From Tenodera sinensis (Eukaryota > Arthropoda > Insecta > Mantodea > Mantidae), in NCBI GenBank assembly GCA_030765045.1, contig CM060964.1, forward strand, positions 280,587,502 through 280,651,501: DNA of 64,000 bases, in the 5' to 3' direction. Of this stretch, positions 1 through 12,345 are shown in pieces. Each line of letters begins with the position of its first letter. The first letter of the stretch is position 1. The position numbers and the translations under genes were made by a program. Under the pieces are notes generated by a model. That model had not been told where the DNA came from. It saw only the letters and a program-made list of their open reading frames with translations, and made no database searches.

Positions 1-59
1 AACAGACACAATTTATAATCTGTGCATTTAGTAAAAGACTAGTAGGTAAGTATAAAATA

Positions 60-703
60 TTGCATGCATCTGAGAAATGGTAGGGCAGTACAAAGATACC
101 AAAAAAATGAGTAGGGAAATAAAAGAAGAAATTAATCTTTCAGAAAATTCGATAATCAGGGTAGAGCTTAGCAGGTTAATGTTAGTCAGGAACATCTGAG
201 CATAATAATTACATTATTGAGTCAGATGAAAGTGGAAATTAAGAAAAGCAGAGATGGGCAGCTAAGGAACACTAAGTACAGAAAGGCAGGATACGTTAGC
301 TAAGGAAAAACAAGAGAAATTAGCCAGGAAATCACTGAAGAGCAAAATAAATTGGCCAGTGATCAGAATGAGATAGCTTGAGAAATTTAAAGAAAACCAG
401 ATTCAGTTTGCTACTGATATCAATAACAAACAAAGCCAGTTAGCAGCTGATATAAATGGCAAAATAGAAATAATCTTATACTCAAAGCTAGCCAGAAAAA
501 CAAATAAACCTATTACAAGATTGACAACTCTAGTTCTAGCCTTCGCAAATCCTTCTCGGTACCATTGTTCCCTGTCCCATTCTCGTATTTTTATCCCCCT
601 TTCATTTATGTCTCAAAGACGTTCACGTGCGGCACATCAAAGCTCATTTAAGGGACGTGCATGCTACTTTTTCTGCAGTAACCAACATCTCAACTACAAA
701 TGA
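60..703 (+). pseudogene. Decayed coiled-coil ORF, possibly retroelement gag
   Basis: I do not recognise this as a known gene. Frame fragments rich in K, E, Q, N and I occur between 60 and 400, broken by several stops. One frame is then open from about 392 to 703. Its start repeats a short unit (FATDINNKQSQLAADINGK), which suggests a coiled coil. Such lysine/glutamine-rich heptad-like stretches are common in gag-type proteins of insect LTR elements, so a decayed gag is one possibility. No zinc knuckle, protease or long terminal repeat is visible nearby. The later part (after about 520) looks like random translation. This is speculative. Confidence 0.2.
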
Positions 704-1380
704 AAGGTTAATCTGTTGCTAGGAAAGGATTCCTAATCGGCGCTCTACAGCGTTTGTGTTCTCCTAGTCTGGCAAGCCGTTGTTTGTGATCCCATCACTT
801 CTCCATGATAGTTGTGGCTATTTGATGGTGGTTACTAAGGTAAACCTAGTGTCGAAGAATCTCGAGGAGGTAGGTATTTTAAAGATCAAATTCATTTATT
901 GGTAATGTCATGGTTACTTCACACAGCAAGGATAATCACCCAATATAAAACACACCTAATGGCATTAAATACCTACGATAGATCAAATTGACCGTGGAAC
1001 TTTCATGTTCAGAATTGGAATGCATCGTTGCAAAATATGGTTTTAACGTTTATTTTTTTTAAATAAAACAGAGAGAGAGAGAGTGACAGAGAAGGGGGGG
1101 GGGGGGGAAGCATATGTACTAAGAGCCTCTCAGTTACGAAAATCCATTCAAAGTGAAGGCCTCATAGACTGTTTATAAGACATTCGTCGTTTGAATTTCT
1201 CTGATATATAACTATATTTTTAAAAATCATGAGAAGTATTTTATGGAAATAAAAGTAATATTTTCCACATAATTAAAAGGTTCTTTGGGAAGGGGGAATA
1301 TTTTCAAAATTGACTTGAACCCCTAAAAGGAAACGGATTTAACTACGGCTTTTGCATTAATCGTACTTTTCCAATCTGTC
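704..1380. other. Unannotated AT-rich DNA with short GA and G tracts
   Basis: No gene is recognised. A (GA)n run followed by a run of about 14 G lies near 1072-1108. It resembles the microsatellite slots of the dispersed family M described elsewhere, but the flanks are too diverged to assign. Confidence 0.4.
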
Positions 1381-1386
1381 TGTTGC

Positions 1387-1461
<75 letters not shown>
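1387..1461. repeat. (CTGT)n microsatellite with short TC tail
   Basis: About 15 tandem CTGT units followed by TC dinucleotides. On the complementary strand this translates as Arg/Gln/Thr-Asp repeats, which explains the artefactual open frame over this region. Confidence 0.95.
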
Positions 1462-1659
1462 TGTACACAAAATTTAAAACCTGTATTTCCAGTTTAGTTT
1501 CGTTATGCCGTGGAGAAAGTAAAAATTGAGTTTTCTTATTGTTGATAAACATGTAGTGTGGAAAATTTAACCACGGAAGTGAGTAGTTACTCTCCCCATG
1601 TTGTTTACGCTTTGAGAACAATCTTTCAACATAGTTCGGAACAAAAGTGTTTGCATTCA

Positions 1660-1661
<2 letters not shown>

Positions 1662-1716
<55 letters not shown>

Positions 1717-1717
1717 A
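1662..1717. repeat. (TC)n microsatellite with GTGTGT end
   Basis: About 24 TC units ending in GTGTGT. Its minus-strand translation is alternating Arg-Glu and is not a gene. Confidence 0.95.
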
Positions 1718-1844
1718 CAACATAATAGTTATAATTGTTTTATAGAACCATAACTTATAGGTTTCATCAGTAATATCAGAAAGTATGTACCTACTATTGT
1801 AGTCAATGCTTGCTGTTACAGTTATGGAAACCAAATAGTTAATA

Positions 1845-2113
1845 GTCGTCCTCCGTGGTCGAGGATTAACATGCTAGCCTCTGGTTCTTGGGTTTAAACT
1901 CAGTGGATGGATCGATGGATTGTTTCGGCCGTAAAAAACCTTAGTGTGGCTTCTTTGGAAGGGAAATAAAGCCGGTGATCCCGTGTCACAGATTTAGCAC
2001 GTAAAAGAACCTCAAGCATGATAAAGAGGTCTCCGAATAAAATTAGTGGTCTTTCACGCCCAGTAGAAAATGAGATTCTGAGAATTATAGCAGTTAAGGA
2101 GCGTCTGTAAACA

Positions 2114-2166
<53 letters not shown>
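1845..2166 (+). repeat. tRNA-headed SINE with long poly(A) tail (family S4)
   Basis: The start has tRNA-like promoter boxes: CCGTGGTCGAGGATTAAC resembles an A box and GGGTTTAAACTC a degenerate B box. A non-tRNA body follows, containing AAAGCCGGTGATCCCGTG and GCACGTAAAAGAACC. The copy ends in 46 uninterrupted A residues (2121-2166). The long pure poly(A) suggests retrotransposition by a LINE partner and fairly recent insertion. No target duplication was identified with confidence. Confidence 0.65.
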
Positions 2167-2168
<2 letters not shown>

Positions 2169-3423
2169 TGTTAGGTATGTACACCCAGTCCACCAGCAGG
2201 TAACACTACAGAGTTTATACGAGGTTTAAAAATCATGCCTGGGAACGCAAAAATCCATAGGTACTATGTGCATCATCTTTATTCGAGATTTCATCAAACT
2301 GCCCGTCGGAAAAAGAAGCAGGTACAGAAGACCCATAAGAAAGGGTGTTTCGACCGTGGATAATCAAACGTGTTTTCCCCTTGTATCAGGATTGCTTTGT
2401 GCCAATGTTAGCTTCATAACTTGCTGAATCCCCAGCGTTACTTGGTTGGAAACAAGAGATGTAATCTCTTCAACAACTCTTCACCAAGATGATCTACTGG
2501 GCCGGTGGCTGCTGCATGCGGTGTTTCCTCTAGGGCAGAGCCGGTCATTTGGGTAGGCTATACAAAATGTAATCGGCCTGATTATGCCGATCACAAATTT
2601 GTATAACCTCGCTAATACCCTCTTCGAGACCCTGCAGTAATATGCGTCATAAGCGGGAAAGCGCTATATAGACGGGAAATGATTTGTGAAATGGGAAAGA
2701 GAAAGGCACTGCAGTGTGACCAGGCAATTTGGTCTAGGTGAAAATAGCCAGCTTATGAACCCAAGGTTAGTTTTGACCGCCTACTATATCACCTTAAGTT
2801 TGTGAGAGGGTTCACTGACGTCAATCTGGTGTTTTCTGTGAAGATTAGGATTCGCAACGCATAGCTGGAAGGGCTTCTTTTAATCTAGAATGTGCAGATT
2901 AAAAGCTCAGATACTCTTTCCTGGTAGTAACATGTTTGAATACTTTAGTGCAGCCCAGTCAATTTGTTTAAATAAATTACGTAATGCGAGGAATTAAGAA
3001 GAATCATCCAGGATGTCCATGCTTTCAAAAAACATGAACCGGCCGATCAAGGTTAAGAACAACATAATTATGCTTCACAAGACAGAAGTGGTTCAAACAT
3101 ATGTAGGTACCTGACATATCATAGGTTAGAGGGCTCCTGTCCTACGTTTCACCAAAACGCCTGGTTTGAGAGGTGGCATAACGCATAACTGATGATTACT
3201 CATTACTGCAATGCATATGTCGGCAATAGGTTTCTATCTACCTACTATCTACTGGTCTATCTATTATATACTGATCTATCTTTTATGTACTGATTAACAG
3301 CTGCATTTTAAATACCACTTCATTGTTGTATATATGCATTGCAGTTTCGCGTATATGAAGTGTCTGCTTTATCACATTGCACAATTCCAATTTACTATAC
3401 ATAGTGTAGAGTTGAATAGCTTG
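2167..3423. other. Unannotated, no gene recognised
   Basis: Mixed-composition DNA with no open frame of note, no tRNA-like element and no obvious terminal repeat. A CTATCTATTATATACTGATCTATC-like imperfect repeat lies near 3235-3295. Confidence 0.4.
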
Positions 3424-3535
3424 TTAACCGAGCGAGGTAGCTTAGGTGGTGGTATCTATGGCTCGCATTCTGTAGGTGCTGGGTTTAAATCCTACTTACC
3501 AGCTAATTTCACCACGGCCCCCGCTTTTTCTTCTG
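3424..3535 (+). repeat. tRNA-like SINE head
   Basis: AGGTAGCTTAGGTGGT (A box-like) is followed about 40 bases later by GCTGGGTTTAAATCC (B box-like). The rest is too diverged to place in a family or to fold as a functional tRNA. Confidence 0.45.
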
Positions 3536-5640
3536 TCGCTTTTCAATGTAATGACCCAAAGTTTCTCTCAAACACTACATGAAATATAAATATGTAGCAC
3601 AGGATGATGACTAGCTATTCTATCAAAAATCTGTTTTAACTTGCATAACTAATGCCGTGTGTGCAGCATTATACTGAATATGTTTACAATATCCAAAGCA
3701 TTTAATAATAATATGTAGGGGTAGTAACAGGTAGAGAAAAATATTATTGACTACTTAAAACGCCTCATACGCCAGGTGTTTTAGGCAGTTCTCATTTTAC
3801 CTTCTCTTTCATTTATGAGAAGCCGGGTTTGATTCGATTAGTGTACAATTCCCTCTCTCCAATTTCATTTGTCGTGTACTCTACACTGTGCTTCTCCGTC
3901 ATGCTATAATTGCTCCAAATTCAACGCATTCCCTCAAAATTATAGGTTTGGTTAACAAGTGTTTCTATGCACATTCGGTACGTTCACTGACACCACTAGA
4001 GGTTGTTATATTATCGAATAAGTTTGCGAGTACGTAGCAGTGACAGCTTTCGTAATTAACCTCAAAGCTTCGAGTGATGACTATTTCACGAATAAAATCG
4101 ATATATGTAATGGCGTTGCTATTATAACACAAAGGCAATAAATTAATGTTCCTCATGTTTGTATTGCCGACTTTTACTCGGCACGTTCGATGAAGAAAAC
4201 CAAAAGAATCCAAAATCTACTTAATGTGAACTCTATTCTTAGATTTAACATTTAACTTCACAGAAAAGATAGATGGCCTCTCAATGAAGGACGACGCCAA
4301 AAATGGGAAAACGTTCTCCAGTTTCATCCTTTCTTCTTAGGCCACTGTTCCTAAATACAGAGCTGAGTTACACAGAGACTGACCACCTCGCGGTCATCTG
4401 TTTGGCAATTAAATGAAGAATGTGATTTTCTGTTACCGAAAATTTAAGCTTGTATCCTTTCATCAGGTAACCTTGTCTCAGCAAGCAATGGTTCCTATGT
4501 GGATCTCCCGGAAATGCACCACTTGCACTAAACCCGCCCATTACTGCCCTTCATTCCACGATGTTCTTGGGAAGGCGACTGCAGCTGTGAAGTTCGGATA
4601 CATATCTAATTAGGGTACTGAAGGCACCATTCGTATACAACTGTAACGTTGTAAGGACGTGATTCATTGGCGAAACTGAGTGCTTCTATTGGTAGGGAAT
4701 TCTAACCTATCGTTCATTTGGACCACTAACCCCACATTATTTCTTGCTACAATACCAACTTAGAATTTTCTGTTGCTCATATCTTCAACGGGATTTGCTT
4801 TGTTTGCAATCATTGAAATGCCATTGTTCCGATCATCACAATAGAGTAAATGCAAGTGTAACAAGTCTTCAAAATTGCTGTTTTGTACCACATTATAACT
4901 TTAATTTTATTAACGCTGTAACGCAGCCGAAATAGGAAATAATCGCTGTAAAAATGACATCATGGCCGGTCAGATTTAATCGTGATAAAATCCTCGATAA
5001 ATCTCTATCGTCATGGATGCATGCAAATGACCATTAATTACGGCAGAGTGGGTATTTTACCGATGAAAATTTGAGATGGATAATGGTACACGCGGCCGCT
5101 AGACTCCTCGAAAATGAAATAAAAATATATAAATAATGGCTCTTGTTATCGAATGTAGTAACAAAATATATAATCTTAAATAGCATACGTGTTATTTAAA
5201 ATTTCACAGCAAAGTTACACTACTTAAAAACAAAGAACTATCATATCTCAAAGATACAATACCAAGTAAGTGAAAGCATTACAACTTACAGTAAGAAAAT
5301 AGAGAATGAAAGTTTTACAAGGATTACTTACAACTTGTCCTAACCCTTTATAGCGGCTAATTAAAATTAACTGCGAAAGAGATTCTTCAACTGATAGAGC
5401 TAAAGCAGGGAGGTTGGTAATTGCATAAAATTGTTGCTTTTAAGGAGGCGATAACTTTTCGGCAAATTGTGGCCCTGAGTGAACTCTAACACATTCTTGC
5501 ACGAGATTGGTACATATTGCTGGGTGAAATAGTCGCTTTAAACTGTACTTCTAAAAGGTCACAAGCGAATCCCCTGCATCTAATTTAATGTCTTTATTGC
5601 CTTGTCTTTTCACCCTGAAATTCGAGCCCAAGTCATAAAG
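3536..5640. other. Unannotated, no gene recognised
   Basis: Short open frames here have no recognisable domain and no compositional signature of coding sequence. Confidence 0.4.
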
Positions 5641-5648
5641 CACATCCG

Positions 5649-6011
5649 TTACAGTTCCCATCTCAATGAAGAAAGTGGGTCCACCACGAACAACACAATA
5701 ATGTACCTCCGCCAGTTAAGGTTATATTGAAAGTGTGTGGGAACACAACCTACATTCTTCTTTTTTTTCGTGTTCGCTTTCTTTTTTGTGGGTCGCAGCG
5801 TTGACGCAACTGTTTTCTGGTGATACCACCACCTGGAGTCAAATTTCATCTGGGTTACCATGCCGAAAATTTCAGCAGCTTGAATTACCTTGTTGACGCA
5901 ATATTTAACTTTTACTTTCATTGTCACGATTACTGCATCGTCCACGAAAAATTCAGTGCAAAGGTCAGGACACACAAAACGTGCACTGCTCATTGTTAAT
6001 ATAAGTAACAA
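5649..6011 (-). pseudogene. Possible reverse transcriptase remnant of a non-LTR element
   Basis: A 120-codon minus-strand frame contains FFVDDAVIV, about 20 residues later IQAAEIFGM, and then lysine-rich sequence. In non-LTR reverse transcriptases the catalytic F/YADD motif is followed at similar spacing by a helix ending in a K/LFGL-type motif. This could be a short decayed piece of palm/thumb, with the second motif residue changed from A to V. No other RT motif is visible on either side, and the frame ends in low-complexity lysine. This is a weak match; chance resemblance is possible. Confidence 0.2.
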
Positions 6012-6049
6012 ATTGATACGACGTCAAAATATATGTGGCTGAACACGTT

Positions 6050-6172
6050 TACGTAAGAATTCGACAATAGTAATTTTTACAGTGCTTCCTAGCTTATTTT
6101 ATTGAAAAACAAGGTTATTAAAAGTGCTTTCATCGTGTTTACTGTTCTTTTTGTTTGGCGAGAGAGAAAGAC

Positions 6173-6247
<75 letters not shown>

Positions 6248-6895
6248 GAGACAGAGAGAGCAAGAGAGAGTGAATGATTTTCCATTTGAGAAAAGTATGA
6301 ATATTTTAAAATGCAAACCAACAATAAGGAATATCTCGGAAATGGTTAACTCTACAAAAAAGAACAGTATTTGACATGAATTGGTGCTCTAACGAGATCT
6401 ACATTTTCTGTGTAAATACAATTTTATGTATCTCTCATGGTTTACGGTTATGTAAAATTCATTCAGAATGAACAGAACTTCATAGATTATTCCCAGAAAA
6501 CTCAAGATATATATTTTGTCATGAAAATGCCTTTAACATATGGCAATTTAATGAAACTCATTAGTTATTTTTAAGAAAATCAGCTATTTTTTAAACATTT
6601 TCCAAGTAAAAGGTGTTTTGGGGTTTGACATATTTGTGAAAACCTTCATCCGCATCCTTACTATTAAGCTTGGTGCTTAACCGACTTTTCTTTATGCTGT
6701 TCTCTCTCTCTCCCTCTGTCTCTCTCAAACAAACACACACACACACGCGCGCGCACGCACGCACGCACACACACACATTTTCTAAAAATGCTTTTTTATT
6801 CGAGAAGCCTCAAAACATGTATTGCCGGTGTAATCTCGATATCGAATTTTTTGGTGGAATATAATACTTTTATATTTGCTGTAAGTAGGAGAAGG
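6050..6895 (-). repeat. Family M dispersed repeat, minus orientation
   Basis: Reading the minus strand from 6895, the family head occurs (AAAAATTCGATATCGAGAT-like, 6780-6885). Next come a CA/CG microsatellite (6728-6776) and a TC tract (6701-6727), the body (6670-6290), and a second slot of (GA)n and (GACA)n (6173-6262). The same order of head, microsatellite, body, microsatellite is seen in other copies in the window. Confidence 0.6.
6173..6262. repeat. (GA)n(GACA)n compound microsatellite
   Basis: About 14 GA units run into about 11 GACA units and back to GAGAGACAGAGAGAG. It occupies the second microsatellite slot of the surrounding family M copy. Confidence 0.9.
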
Positions 6896-6899
6896 GGGA

Positions 6900-7530
6900 G
6901 TAAAAAAGGTCGTATAAGTACTAAAATTGCTATTTGAGTTCAGCAACTTTCAAAGATGAGATACAAAGACTTTCAAGAAAATCACTCATCCTAAACAACC
7001 ATTTATATGGATTTTTTGTTTGTTTCTATTTTTGTCAAGAATTACTCATGATTTTTATCAAAATATCATATATTTATTTGCATGACTAATAAAATCTATA
7101 TATTGAATGTTCTACAAATATTCTGTGAAGTCCTCTTATTTCTGAATGCATTTTGTGTAAAATTGTGTTACTGCTAATCCACAAGAGACATACAAAAAGT
7201 TGCTATACAAAGAAAATCTAGATCTCTTTAAAATACAATTTACACCTTTCTTAGAGGGTGTCATATCATTGCCGCATATTCATTCTATTGGTTTGCATTT
7301 TTTCAAAAGTGCTAAGTGTGAAATTTCAAAGCCAGCAGATAGCGACTAGGTTTTTAAAGATTTGACTAATGCTTCGTTCTCTTGTACTTGCAACGAAATT
7401 TCTGATGAAACTTTATCTGCAAACATTTATCTCGATTGACATGAAGCGAACAGAAAAGTACATTTTTTACGTATAGTTAGTAAAAGAGTATGTAGATGGT
7501 GGGTAGAGAAAGTCATGTAAATGTAGCGCG
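6900..7530 (+). repeat. Family M dispersed repeat, plus orientation, body and tail
   Basis: The body starts with TTTGAGTTCAGCAACTTTC and the tail ends with GGGTAGAGAAAGTCATGTAA. Both motifs recur in copies near 27.8, 29.7, 34.1, 36.0, 40.7 and 42.2 kb. It abuts the minus-orientation copy at 6895, so the two are arranged head to head. Confidence 0.55.
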
Positions 7531-10500
7531 TCAGATTTTTTCAGAATTGTATTTGAGTAAAATGCGAATATCTTTATGTGCCTTGGCGTACCTTTTTAAA
7601 CAATGAAGATAGAGATTTAGTGAATGTATTTGAATTATAAACGAACAGTATTGCAATACTGTAGAAATGTAACGAAGGAAGAACAATTAATTATATTTAC
7701 GCATAATAAAGTTATAATTAACATTTTGCTTGCAATTTTTGTGTTTGAATAAATAGGAGTAAATGCTGTCAGTATTTATAATGGAAAACTCTTGAAACTA
7801 AAGGTCGTATTTTAAAAATATTTGTATGTGTGTACAACATGATTTTTTTATTGAATGTCAGAAGCAATAGTAACATCCCATGGTTTTTGTTATGCAGTTG
7901 GTCATTTCTATAAGCAAATTGTATAGTATAATGTGAAAATATTCAATATTCTTGAATATTCATAATTCGATTTTACACATAAAGGTCTCTAATTATAAAT
8001 CTGTATGTACTGATATATTTATGATATGCAATATGTATGTTTTACAGAAATTTCTTTATTAATTATTTGTTATGTATTTTTCCCACTTTGACAATACAGT
8101 ACCTTGTGTTCTTATTTCACACGAAGACAAAAATGTCGTAGTTATTATTGATTTAATGAAAAAAGTTTCATAAGAGGAGTAGGTGTGTAATCGTAAAATT
8201 TCGCATAACTTTTGTTTGAATTTGTTTTGAATTGAATTTATATTGGATAAATATTTAAGGAGCCATCCCAATTTTCTCTACTATTATCCGTGTATAGTGT
8301 GCCCCATTATTAGCGGCCTGCTAATAATCAATCCTTGTGTTTCGAGCAGTCTTAAGGTTCTTACCAAGTTTTCCTCAGTTCTCATAAATGGCAAACGCTG
8401 GGGAGGTATTCTAAACTTAGACTTGAAACGTTGCCTTCCCTAATTTCCTTTCCCAATTATAATTTCATATGAAGTATCATGAGTATCCGCCACCATTGGT
8501 GCCGTATGTAATGAGTACATCACAGTCAGGGTGTAACAACAAATCTTATTTAAAAATAGACATTATAGCTATCTACATACTGTCAAAAATATAAACGTGT
8601 ATTATTTTCTTGTTCGTCTGTTTGTTTCTCAAATAGTTTAGTATATTTCCTAATGACATACTTTAAATATGTACGAGAACACTTCATTTCGCATTCAAAC
8701 GGGCTTTGTTGTAATTTCATTGAATTCAACACAAAGTTTATGATTTTTCGATCCCTCCATAAAGAACTGCTTTAATGTATGTAACTGTAAGAAACTTGCC
8801 TCAATGTGCAAATGTCTTCATTTTCCTCAAGCTTCTCAGCTTCACCGCTGGATCAACGATATAACGAAGTGGTTGAGCGAGAAAGTGAACCACTTTCCCA
8901 TTCGACGCAATATAATGAACACATTTATGAGTTCTCTTAGTGTCATGATAAAGATGATCATACAATGAAAAATCTTCCCTCTTTGCTTACATTCTTATTC
9001 AGCAAGGCTTTCTATTAAGGCAACCCAATGGAACTGTAAGAGCCTGAATTATTTTTCAGTATTCTTGAATTCCTTTACTGTAGGTTATATAGGTATATCC
9101 TGCCCTTCAAAATTATCTTCACGAGTTCTGAAAATATTAACTTATAACTTGTCTTCGGTGCTTCCCCCCAAACTATTCGACGTATTCCAGTTTTAAAAGC
9201 CTTTTTCGTTCTATAATTTTCAAATGTAGCGTGCATTTGTTTGCAAAATAGTACACAGAATTTCGAGCACTCCAAATTAGGTAAAAACGCTAATTTTCAG
9301 GAAAAAAATAAAAATACAATTATTTTAAAAATTAAGTATCAATTTTATAATTTTTGTGAGAACTTGAATGTACGAAGTTCAACAAATTCGTTTAAACATT
9401 TCCCAAAAAATGTTATCAAAATCAAATAGAAGCACTCGTGGCAATGAACTTTGTGTATCATGTAATGCTGAAAATAATGAAGTGAAGAAACTAGTTTTCC
9501 TGAGCGCTAAAGGTCAATGTACATGTGGCATTAAATGACAGCATTTAACTAGGGTAAAAATGCCTAATTCCGTGATACAAAGTTGCGCTTCTTGCCATGC
9601 TTTTATTCTGCAATAGTTAGTAATTCTGAAGTATCCAACAGACATCTGAACCGTTCTACTTTCCTTTCTCAGTAATTGCTTAGAAAGGAAATGGCTATGG
9701 AATATGTTGTTCAATGATGCTGATGAAACGATCAAGATTTTGTGAGCATTGAACTCCCTGCCGAAACAAAATTTTCAATTAATTTCAGACAATTAATTGG
9801 AGGTAATGTTAATGACGGTTTGTATTTAGATGAAGGTCAAGAGAATCAATGCGCATACGTCATCATTGTTTTTGAAATCGGAGAATTAGGATGAATTAGG
9901 ATACCACTATCACGCATTTAGGGACCCTATCACGCATTTAGGGGTCATCGTCACAAACTTTATTTCTACAATTTTTTGGTATACTTATACAACTTTTTAA
10001 TTCTCAATCAGGTAAAATATGTTCTAGAACATACTAATTGTGTTCTTGGATCTTTTTAAATGACTTTTGTCCATTTATGACCATTACACAGCTCTTATTC
10101 AAAACTATCACGGAATTAGGCAATCTTACCCTACATAGGCGAAGTTTGCTTTTAACTAATATTTGTGATACAGGTGTATGAATTTTGTGCCGCTTTCTAG
10201 CACAGTTAGAAGATAACATTTCAATAGTCCACTGTTAACATCAGTTTGTGGCTGCCTAACTTAGTAGAGGTGTTTCCACAGGAATTAGTTCCAGGTTGCA
10301 TGTTTTCTGACCACAACCAGGTTGTCCTAAAGCTGGCAAGTCCAGATCAGGAGGTTGTGAAAATCATAAATTTCATCCATGTCTCCAAGGCCAACTGTAT
10401 GGCTTCACATTTAAACTTACTATGTGTTTCTTCTAAACTGGTAAAACTGGAAATACCCTGTTATGCATTAAAGCATCTAATTAAACCTGCACTTTTTGTT

Positions 10501-11079
10501 TATTTAAATTCATGTTACTTTTATTTGTCACAGCATAGAACAGGTTAGTACTCTGGATACCAGTGTCAACCACTTGAGGTCAAATCTTGGTATAAAAACT
10601 TCGAAAATGAAGCTACCTTATAAGGGACTATGTCATTCTCCAACACATGCGGTATGTAAATTCCAGGTAAATGTGTTGTGAAATTTGGAAAATCTTGACT
10701 ATCCGTGATATCATGCTATGCACAGCAGCTACTAAGTTTCAACCTTGTAGCTTGAATATTTATTTTTAAACAATTTTGTCGTTATGTAACTAATGGGCTC
10801 ATCAAAATGCTTCATAGATGATTTTGAAAACAAATTGATCAATTTTAAGTTGATAAGCATATGAAATTGCATTTGTGAGATTTCGACAACCAAGAACGTT
10901 TTTATAACACGCTGCAAAAGCAGCGGCATTTTCATTTCTCGAATATTACCTAATGTATTTATTTTTAACGAAATATATTGATAATTTCCAGTTTAAGTAG
11001 TTTAAAGTGTATTTTCAAAATATATTCGACTTGTGCAATTGCATGATTTTATGTAATTTTAATATTGCATATTCCGGTG
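7531..11079. other. Unannotated AT-rich DNA
   Basis: No gene is recognised. A 100-codon open frame at 10246-10548 shows no domain I know and sits in repeat-like DNA. A two-unit tandem repeat, ATCACGCATTTAGGG, lies at about 9910-9945. Confidence 0.4.
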
Positions 11080-11405
11080 ATCTCCTTATCGTGGTGGTAG
11101 GGTTGCTGCTTACCAAGCGGGGGACTGGTTCTATTCCCGGAACCGAGATTTTCGTTAGGAGACCTTGTCCGTTAGGTCCCTGAGGGACCAGCTAAGGAGC
11201 TACCTGATTGAAATGCAGCGGCTCCAGGTTGCGAACACCACATAACTGGCCGGGAGGGCTCGGAACGCTGAGCACGTCCATTTCCAGTACTGCACCCCAC
11301 TCATGACGCCTGTGGTGGGCAGAGATTGGAGACGTAGCGGCCGGGCGGTAGGCCTTGACCTGGGTGGGCTGTTGTGCCACAAGGCATATTCCAATAACAC
11401 AAACA
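11080..11405 (+). repeat. tRNA-headed SINE, family S2
   Basis: The head reads ATCGTGGTGGTAGGGTTGCT then ACTGGTTCTATTCCCGG (A and B box-like, decayed). The body contains GCACCCCACTCATGACGCC and GCCGGGCGGTAGGCCTTGACC. The same body occurs in reverse at 49575-49865, which establishes it as a dispersed family. Confidence 0.7.
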
Positions 11406-11564
11406 TGGCTATTTGAGATGTGTTTCTTATAATGGAAACAAATTATCCACACATTTGACCGTAGATCACAGTTTCTGAGGCTTCTTTGAGCCCTCCATAG
11501 AAACACTATATTCCAGTCTTTCTTAAGGGAACCCATAGGTGAAATTTCCGATTTGTCTAGTTTT

Positions 11565-12008
11565 TGTTTACGCGCTCGCCTACCACCTAGGCGGCCCGGG
11601 TTCGATGCCAGGGACCCGCATGTGGTATTCGTGGTGGACGAAGCGGCGTCAGGGCGGGTTTTCTCCGGGTGCTCCGGTTTCCCCGGTTTCCCCCGCCACT
11701 CATTCCACAAATTGCTCCATTATCACCTTTCCATTCATCCATTTCGCCTGCATTTCATATCATCCTCTTCCCCACTCTCATACCTGGTGCTTGACTGACC
11801 ACCTGCTTCCAGGTCTTCACTCTGTCCGGTCCATAGGTTCCTGTGCTCCCCGACAGGCGTCTGAGCCTAGACACTGTAAGTCCTCGGGGGTGTAAGTCCT
11901 ACATAAGGGGAGGGTAACCACGTAAAGGAGAAGAAGAAGATGATGGAGAAGAAGGAGGAGGAGGAGGAGAAGAAGAAGAACAACAACAACAACAAGAAAA
12001 AGAAGTAG
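11565..12008 (+). repeat. tRNA-headed SINE, family S1, with GAA-rich tail
   Basis: The copy contains the B box-like GGGTTCGATGCCAGG (11598-11612) and the S1 marker TATTCGTGGTGGACGAAGCG, then the body (CCACTCATTCCACAA, CTTCACTCTGTCCGGTCCAT) and an expanded purine tail of GAA/GGA repeats (about 11931-12008). It is closely similar to the copies at 45330-45700 and, reversed, 38378-38732. The 5' end is truncated relative to the 38 kb copy. Confidence 0.8.
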
Positions 12009-12094
12009 TTTTCGTTTAATTATGTTCACAATGGTGTCGCATGCTGATCTACCGCAGTTATAAGGGTGTTCAAGACTTCATGTAAATATTTTAA

Positions 12095-12345
12095 CATTTG
12101 TTTTTAAGAAAAAGTGTATTTTACTTTAGTATACCATTTATTTAGGTATTCCACACAATGGAAAATGGTAATTAAAAAATCTGATGTGTTGCACTCACAT
12201 GACTTTCTCTACTCTTGTAGTAACCATTCTTACAAACTCTTATTCCTATATCTTGTTTATGTTAGTCGAGATGAGCATTTGCACAAATTATCTTATTGCT
12301 TATTTCCTTGTAGGTGCAAGGAGAACATAGGAATACAGTAGATTT
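12095..12345 (-). repeat. Family M tail, minus orientation
   Basis: Shares ATCTGATGTGTTGCACTCAC and GACTTTCTCTACTCTTGTA with the copy at 39402-39570, followed by the same CTTGTAGGTGCAAGG segment. Only the tail part is present. Confidence 0.65.

Noticed and set aside
11192..11710. 172-codon minus-strand frame
   Set aside because: Crosses parts of two SINEs and the gap between them; composition follows SINE sequence and no domain is recognisable.
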